A stretch of 64,000 nt of DNA from Endozoicomonas elysicola (GTDB taxonomy: Bacteria; Pseudomonadota; Gammaproteobacteria; Pseudomonadales; Endozoicomonadaceae). The notes under the pieces were generated by a model. It saw nothing but the letters and a program-made list of their open reading frames with translations, had not been told where the DNA came from and made no database searches. Shown here one piece after another: positions 59,685 through 64,000 of the stretch. The position numbers were made by a program, and so were the translations under genes. Position 1 is the stretch's first letter; each line of letters starts with the position of its first letter. The stretch spans positions 1,083,400-1,147,399 of the forward strand of contig NZ_JOJP01000001.1 of assembly GCF_000710775.1 (NCBI RefSeq). The letters are read 5' to 3'.

Positions 59685-59789
59685 GGGTTGATTATCAGGA
59701 TAAACCCGGGGTAAGTCATCTGGGGATAATGCGGATCGTAATTTGCCTGTTCTGATGCCATTCTCACCTTTTCATTTGAAGAAGCAGTC

Positions 59790-60074
59790 ATGAAACCCTC
59801 AACACCGGATGCGATGGCTTCTCTGATCAATGATATTCGAGGGGCAATTCCCTTTGGCTTTTCCGAGGCTGAGTTGTGCTCAGGTACCTGTAAAGGGTGC
59901 TCCAAAAAACTGCTGGAGTTTCTGGATCAGGAACTCTCAGACTGGAGCATGCGCCTGAATGTGGGTGATAAACCAAACCTTGGAGATATCCACAGGCTGG
60001 CTAAAACGGCCCGAAAGATATACACAGCCCTTGAAAAGAATAATCTGGTACAAGCCTCAAGAGCTGTATCTTAA
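59790..60074 (+). CDS. Small hypothetical protein with Cys-x4-Cys-x2-Cys motif
   Basis: 94 residues from ATG 59790, preceded by GAAGAAGCAG. The motif ELCSGTCKGCSKKLLEFLDQ carries three cysteines that could bind a metal, and the rest is helical (LGDIHRLAKTARKIYTALEK). No signal peptide. A similar short protein is, to my recollection, conserved in several gammaproteobacteria next to SEC-C or rRNA-modification genes, without known function. It precedes the DUF1186/SEC-C gene by 55 bases on the same strand, so co-transcription is likely. Confidence 0.72.
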   Translation: MKPSTPDAMASLINDIRGAIPFGFSEAELCSGTCKGCSKKLLEFLDQELSDWSMRLNVGDKPNLGDIHRLAKTARKIYTALEKNNLVQASRAVS

Positions 60075-60129
60075 CGTCGTGAAGGTCTATCCTAGCGCCC
60101 AATTTGTTTATATGTTGGATTAACTGGTT

Positions 60130-61083
60130 ATGCCCCTTTCTACCGAGGATATCTCCAGGCTGAAAAAAAGCCTTTCCCTGGTATCCAGTGAACTGCCTCT
60201 GTCGGCATTAAGAGAAGCTGCCCAGCATCAGGAAGAGATCACACCGGTGCTCCTGGAGGCTCTTGAAGCGGTGAAAATCCGTGGCAAGCGCAGCAGCTCA
60301 TCCTCAAAAAGCCGTCTAGCACTTCATGCGCTTTATCTGTTGACGCAGTTTCGTGAACCAGCGGCCTGGCCTATTGTCATTGATCTGTTCAGCACCATGA
60401 GCTCTGAAGACAACATTGCCATTGGCGATGATTTTGATGAGGTGGTCTGTGACCGGCTAAGCCAGATCTTTGCGACACTCTGTCCGGGTGATATTCGCCC
60501 CCTGCAATCCATCATTGAAAACACCAGTATTGATGAATACGTCCGGGATGCGGCTCTGGGATCTCTGGTTGTCCGTTATCAACAGGGAGACCTTGAGCTT
60601 CAGGAGTTGACGACTTATCTGCATCAGCTCTATGAGTATGGTCTTGAACAGGAAAAGAATCAGGTCTGGAATGCCTGGGTTCAAGCTTGTTATAACACTC
60701 AGCCTGAGAGTTTTATGGAAGCCCTGAAAGACCTCTATGAAAAAGAGTGGGCGGATACCTATTACATCACGTTGGACGAGCTTAAACTGCGCTGTGGTGT
60801 GGCTCCGGAAGTGATTAACAAGTCAGTAATGAAGCAGGAAGGTGAGTTCTACTGCTACCTGGATGATGCGGTGGCTGCATTGAGACAGCTGACCTGTTAT
60901 TCCGGAGAGGGCAACGAGCTGTTAACCAATCTGGAGAATATGGTGATCAACCAGACGGCTCCAAAGCAGGGTGAGCATTCTCAACCAACACCTGCGTTTA
61001 CTTCATCACCAGCCGGTGTCGGCAGAAATGATCCCTGTCCCTGTGGCAGTGGTAAAAAATTTAAGAAGTGTTGCCTGCACTAA
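60130..61083 (+). CDS. DUF1186 domain protein with C-terminal SEC-C zinc motif
   Basis: 317 residues. About 35-250 is helical-repeat-like ([20 protein letters not shown], then [44 protein letters not shown]), matching DUF1186. The last 20 residues, [20 protein letters not shown], form the SEC-C motif known from the SecA C-terminus. That motif binds zinc and often helps docking to ribosomes or SecB-like partners. Cytosolic; probably a protein-quality or translation-linked adaptor (inference). A stop-proximal hairpin and a repeat element follow. Confidence 0.88.
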   Translation: MPLSTEDISRLKKSLSLVSSELPLSALREAAQHQEEITPVLLEALEAVKIRGKRSSSSSKSRLALHALYLLTQFREPAAWPIVIDLFSTMSSEDNIAIGDDFDEVVCDRLSQIFATLCPGDIRPLQSIIENTSIDEYVRDAALGSLVVRYQQGDLELQELTTYLHQLYEYGLEQEKNQVWNAWVQACYNTQPESFMEALKDLYEKEWADTYYITLDELKLRCGVAPEVINKSVMKQEGEFYCYLDDAVAALRQLTCYSGEGNELLTNLENMVINQTAPKQGEHSQPTPAFTSSPAGVGRNDPCPCGSGKKFKKCCLH

Positions 61084-61098
61084 TAGCCATAGAAGCAG

Positions 61099-61129
61099 CC
61101 TCGTTTCCATACCGAGCATGGGAGCGAGG
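61099..61129. repeat. Hairpin of the CTCGTTCCCA type after the SEC-C gene
   Basis: CCTCGTTTCCAT (61099-61110) pairs with ATGGGAGCGAGG (61118-61129), ten Watson-Crick pairs plus two G-U pairs, around ACCGAGC. I recall CTCGTTCCCACGC-type hairpins as frequent intergenic repeats in gammaproteobacteria. It lies 15 bases after the stop and may act as a 3' mRNA structure. Confidence 0.5.
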
Positions 61130-61133
61130 TATT

Positions 61134-61294
61134 ATACCAATTCCACTTTCTAAACATGAACTGCGCAGCCATTTTGGTCAGTTGGATCTTCGTTGGAATT
61201 CCTCGCAATAGCCCGGCTATTACTCGTCATTCCGCCTTGCCCAGCTGTCCAAAACAGCTTGCTCGATATCATATTTAGAAGGCGGAATTTGTAT
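61134..61294. repeat. MITE-like repeat family A, copy 2 (161 bp)
   Basis: Same orientation and architecture as 46598-46755. The left end is ATACCAATTCCACTTTCTAA and the right end is TTAGAAGGCGGAATTTGTAT. The right terminal repeat has one change (TTTGTAT for TTGGTAT), so this copy may be immobile. It differs from copy 1 by substitutions and a few inserted bases near 61205-61220. Confidence 0.85.
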
Positions 61295-61408
61295 GATTAA
61301 TACTCTCGTTAATTCCAGATATTTGTCATCACCCTGTCAATTAATTGGAGGCATAAATAAACTGCGATAAGATGTCGTGGCCATTATTCATAGATAACAC
61401 CATAAAAA

Positions 61409-62302
61409 ATGCAACTGGCCAAAATCGACCTGAATCTGTTTATCGTTTTTGAAGTTATTTATCGAGAAGGGAATCTGACTCGAGCGGCCAGAATTCTCAA
61501 TATCACCCAACCTGCTGTCAGCAATGCACTTTCCCGGCTTCGAAATTCTCTGGATGATCCACTGTTTGAACGTCATGGCGACCGGATGAAACCCACGGCA
61601 TTTGCAGAAAACCTGATTGGCCCCGTTCGTGAGTCGCTGTGGCTGTTAAATAATGGTTTGATGAGTAAGAGTCACTTTGATCCCAGGGAAACCAGGAAAG
61701 TGATTCGCATCAGTATGAGTGATCTGTCGTCGGCACTGCTGCTGCCAGCATTATTACCGGTGCTTCGCGAACAGGCTCCGGGTATTGTGCTGGAAACCCG
61801 GCACATTCCTCAGGATGAAGTGGCGGAAAACCTGACCTCTTTTTACCTGGATTTCAGTATTCAGTCGCCCCAGGTCATGGACCAGCGCCTGCAAAACCAG
61901 CTGCTGCTCAGCAATGATTACGTCTGTATGGTGCGGAAAGACCATCCAGCGCTCCACCAAAAAATGACACTGGATGTGTATTTAACACTGAACCACATTC
62001 ATACCTCTTCAAGACCAAAAGGCCCCGGCCATATTGATCTGGCTCTGAACCGAATTGGCAAGAAGCGAAAAATTGCTGCCCGTCTGCAGAACTATCTGGT
62101 GGCACCTGAGCTGGTCAAAGTCACCGATCTTGCCCTGACCGTTCCACGGAAGCTGGCGGCCAATTTCGACCTGGCCACCTTGGAGTTGCCTTTCAACGTG
62201 TCAGAAAAAGCACTGCATCTATATTGGTCTACTGCGAAAGAAGAGGATCCGGCTAACCAATGGCTGCGGCAGCTAATAATCGATACAGCTGCTACGGTCT
62301 GA
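61409..62302 (+). CDS. LysR-family transcriptional regulator
   Basis: 297 residues. AKIDLNLFIVFEVIYREGNL, then TRAARILNITQPAVSNALSR and DPLFERHGDRMKPT, make the DNA-binding domain. The ligand domain (about 90-297) starts VIRISMSDLSSALLLPALLP. No clear ribosome-binding site precedes ATG 61409. It converges with the HupE/UreJ gene, and no divergent target is visible since a repeat element lies upstream; target unknown. Confidence 0.9.
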   Translation: MQLAKIDLNLFIVFEVIYREGNLTRAARILNITQPAVSNALSRLRNSLDDPLFERHGDRMKPTAFAENLIGPVRESLWLLNNGLMSKSHFDPRETRKVIRISMSDLSSALLLPALLPVLREQAPGIVLETRHIPQDEVAENLTSFYLDFSIQSPQVMDQRLQNQLLLSNDYVCMVRKDHPALHQKMTLDVYLTLNHIHTSSRPKGPGHIDLALNRIGKKRKIAARLQNYLVAPELVKVTDLALTVPRKLAANFDLATLELPFNVSEKALHLYWSTAKEEDPANQWLRQLIIDTAATV

Positions 62303-62360
62303 TGTGTTCTTTATGGGAGTATTATTCTCATTCCTGCAAAGAACAGGAATGAGTTCGTGG

Positions 62361-63368
62361 TTAACCGGCAAGCAGCGGTTCAATCCCGGTTCGTTGCCAG
62401 AACCATAAAGCCGCCACTGCACCAATGGTATAGGCAGGAAGCAGTTTGGCCAGTTTCTGCGACCATTGGGACCAGTCAGATTTAACCATCAGCAAACCTT
62501 TCCACAACACCATGAAGGCGGCAATCACCAGCAACTGCCCAACCTCGATGCCGATATTGAAAGCGGCCAGAGCCAGGGGAATATCATTTTGTGGCAGACC
62601 AAACTCACTCAATACACCGGCAAACCCCATGCCGTGCAGCAGGCCAAACCCTCCAGACATTAACCAGGGGTGTCGTCTGAATAGGCTGCTTTTATCACTG
62701 CGAATCACTTCTGCAGCTGCCACCACAATGCTCAGGGCAATAATGGATTCAACCAGCATCACAGGGAAGTTGACATAACCCAGTGCGGTTAACGAAAGGG
62801 TGACGGAGTGCCCCAGGGTAAACAGAGTTATCGTCCAGAACAGTTGCCTTCCCCAACCCACCAACAGTGTCAGCATGATGACAAAAAAGACATGGTCCAA
62901 CCCGGAAAGCAGGTGATCAAAGCCGGAAACCACGTAGGTCCACATAACCTCCAGGGCACCTGGTGCCTGCTCAATGGTGATCGATGGGTCATCACTGCTG
63001 AGCATTCGGTGATAGCTGTTGCCATCCAGCGTTTTCATACGGAACAGAACGCCAGATGGGCTGCCATCCAGACCTTCCACCCGGTACTCACTGCCTATAC
63101 GCTCAATGGAGGAGCAGTCTGTCGTCCATTGAACGACATTTCCGGTTCCCTCTTTGCTACCACTCAGCTGGCCATCGCTGATGCAGCCTTCGGGGAGAAT
63201 GGGCGCAGGGCTGATACCGGGCATGGGCTTTAACGAGGTTTTCCAGATCACCAGGTAGTGTCCGGGACTTTGCTCATTCATGACCCAGAGTCCAGGCGCC
63301 ATCGGGTGTGCACTGGCCTTTCCCACAAGCATCAGTAGCAGTGATATAAGCAGTACTCCATGCTTCAT
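62361..63368 (-). CDS. HupE/UreJ-family membrane protein with extracytoplasmic N-terminal domain
   Basis: 335 residues. A signal peptide (VLLISLLLMLVGKASA) is followed by HPMAPGLWVMNEQSPGHYLV, a roughly 120-residue beta domain, then a 6-7-helix HupE/UreJ domain. The domain has the conserved FDHLLSGLDHVFFVIMLTLL, TLGHSVTLSLTALG, and GLLHGMGFAGVLSEFGLP with NIGIEVGQL. The His/Asp-rich membrane motifs are those of nickel/cobalt-type permeases, but this long form is common beside PpiC-type genes and not tied to hydrogenase or urease here. It overlaps the upstream foldase gene by 4 bases, so the two are co-translated. Metal transport is inferred. Confidence 0.88.
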   Translation of the reverse strand: MKHGVLLISLLLMLVGKASAHPMAPGLWVMNEQSPGHYLVIWKTSLKPMPGISPAPILPEGCISDGQLSGSKEGTGNVVQWTTDCSSIERIGSEYRVEGLDGSPSGVLFRMKTLDGNSYHRMLSSDDPSITIEQAPGALEVMWTYVVSGFDHLLSGLDHVFFVIMLTLLVGWGRQLFWTITLFTLGHSVTLSLTALGYVNFPVMLVESIIALSIVVAAAEVIRSDKSSLFRRHPWLMSGGFGLLHGMGFAGVLSEFGLPQNDIPLALAAFNIGIEVGQLLVIAAFMVLWKGLLMVKSDWSQWSQKLAKLLPAYTIGAVAALWFWQRTGIEPLLAG

Positions 63369-64000
63369 AGGGTTTGGCTCCTGCTGAAATCCGGGAAGGT
63401 GATGGTTGAGGCATCAAGGCTGACATCAGCGATCTCAATAATGTAGTTTCTCTTCATCGCTTCTATTTCCTGATCCAGCATCGACAGTCGTCTATCCCTG
63501 AGAATGTGGGAGCGAATATTCTCAGCCACGTCAGCCAAAGGGCGGTACATTCCCTGTTGTTTCTCTTCGATCATGACCAGGTGATAGCCATAGCTGGAGG
63601 CAACAGGGCCATGCCACTGACCTGACCCAAGCGTCATCACCTGGCGAGCGAACTCCTGGCCCAGCTTTTTCTCTAATTGCTGCTCGTTGAGCAATGGCAA
63701 CTGATGACCATGGAAGAATGGGTCACCGGACTGAATGGCTTCATCTGTGCTGGCTGGCATACTCGATAGCAGGCCATTTGCCCTGTCCAGGGCTCGTTGT
63801 CCGAAGCCGCCGAAAAAGACATGGCTGACTTTCACTGTGGCAGGCTGCCGGTATTGCTCTTTATGGTTCTGGTAATAAGCTTCAAGCGCTATTTGATCCG
63901 GCTCTTCAACCGGGCTTTCAGCCGCAATCACTTCCTGCATGGCCGAGATCAGGTATCGACGAATCAACGGATCGGTTTGATCAAGCCCCAGTTTCAATGC
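63365..64000 (-). CDS. Partial PpiC-type peptidyl-prolyl isomerase/foldase (N-terminus outside window)
   Basis: The frame is open to the window edge, and the first visible residues (ALKLGLDQTDPLIRRYLISA) are internal to the parvulin/SurA-like family, so the gene starts to the right of 64000. The visible 211 residues include the segment DQIALEAYYQNHKEQYRQPA, then VSHVFF (start of the rotamase domain), LGSGQWHGPVASSYGYHLVM and IEEKQQGMYRPLADVAENI. It overlaps the HupE/UreJ gene by 4 bases. It may fold or deliver a periplasmic partner for that membrane protein, consistent with their frequent pairing (inference). Confidence 0.85.
   Translation of the reverse strand, partial: ALKLGLDQTDPLIRRYLISAMQEVIAAESPVEEPDQIALEAYYQNHKEQYRQPATVKVSHVFFGGFGQRALDRANGLLSSMPASTDEAIQSGDPFFHGHQLPLLNEQQLEKKLGQEFARQVMTLGSGQWHGPVASSYGYHLVMIEEKQQGMYRPLADVAENIRSHILRDRRLSMLDQEIEAMKRNYIIEIADVSLDASTITFPDFSRSQTL

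Larger units (their letters stand above)
61084..61408 (+). other. Repeat-filled intergenic region before a LysR gene
   Basis: 325 bases containing the 31-bp hairpin (61099-61129), the second family A element (61134-61294) and about 115 bases of AT-rich promoter region for the LysR gene. That last part includes the palindromic CAATTAATTG at 61338-61347. No gene. Confidence 0.5.

Noticed and set aside
1-64000. CRISPR array
   Set aside because: No set of regularly spaced short direct repeats was seen. The only notable direct repeat is the two-copy cassette duplication.
1-64000. Complete insertion sequence or prophage
   Set aside because: No transposase, capsid, terminase or portal gene was recognised. 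The mobile traces are the integron relic, the tRNA scar and small non-coding elements.

Overview
The window reads as the chromosome of a marine, probably host-associated gammaproteobacterium, most like the Oceanospirillales/Endozoicomonas group. This is inferred from its content, not from a marker gene. Typical gammaproteobacterial housekeeping genes are present (ybiT, dbpA, rlmA, mdlA/mdlB, an MepM-like M23 peptidase, LemA, an RluA-type pseudouridine synthase). They are mixed with marine or host-directed functions: a secreted alkylsulfatase, a chitin-type LPMO, and an IMPa-like HExxH metalloprotease. Several predicted proteins look like effectors aimed at eukaryotic cells: an LRAT-fold protein, a membrane-anchored arginine-deiminase-like protein, and two adjacent Ser/Thr-rich proteins with nuclear-localisation-like basic clusters.

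Layout. 1-2060: AT-rich island end with a partial gene, a papain/transglutaminase-like protein and an LRAT-like protein. It stops at a 3' tRNA-Ser fragment that looks like an attachment-site scar. 2423-3604: MauE/DoxX-like membrane protein plus a periplasmic rhodanese. 4006-5033: a decayed chromosomal integron made of an intI pseudogene, two VCR-like attC sites and one intact cassette gene. 5212-8763: unknown gene, TetR regulator, carotenoid oxygenase and SnoaL-like protein. 9176-13657: accessory stretch with the arginine-deiminase-like protein, an anti-sigma-like fragment, hypothetical genes and hairpin repeats. 13896-20940: DUF523, TauE/SafE-like exporter with two small upstream ORFs, LysR + FAD oxidoreductase, alkylsulfatase and an outer-membrane protein. 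21242-21318: tRNA-Arg(ACG). 21490-25148: heterodimeric ABC exporter mdlA/mdlB.

25532-33162: DUF962, an SDR, an NAD-binding protein, the LPMO with its terminator, the DUF1800/DUF1501 pair and a chromate-transporter-family protein. 33157-36930: the two NLS-like proteins. 37236-48158: LysR, amidohydrolase, small periplasmic protein, a two-component system, LemA + M48 peptidase, a secreted-looking hypothetical and dbpA. 48357-55314: SLC13 carrier, GNAT, membrane protein, rlmA and the IMPa-like protease. 55709-64000: ybiT, M23 peptidase, RluA-type enzyme, DUF1186/SEC-C protein, LysR, and a HupE/UreJ protein with a PpiC-type foldase that runs off the window end.

Two themes recur. First, compact repeats with inverted ends or strong hairpins sit at or just after stop codons (11542, 13598, 20947, 46598, 58882, 61099/61134); one 160-bp family occurs twice. 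Second, mobile-DNA scars (tRNA fragment, dead integron) cluster in the first 5 kb. All starts were chosen by eye from ribosome-binding sites and family N-termini. No similarity search was run, so family names rest on recognised motifs.
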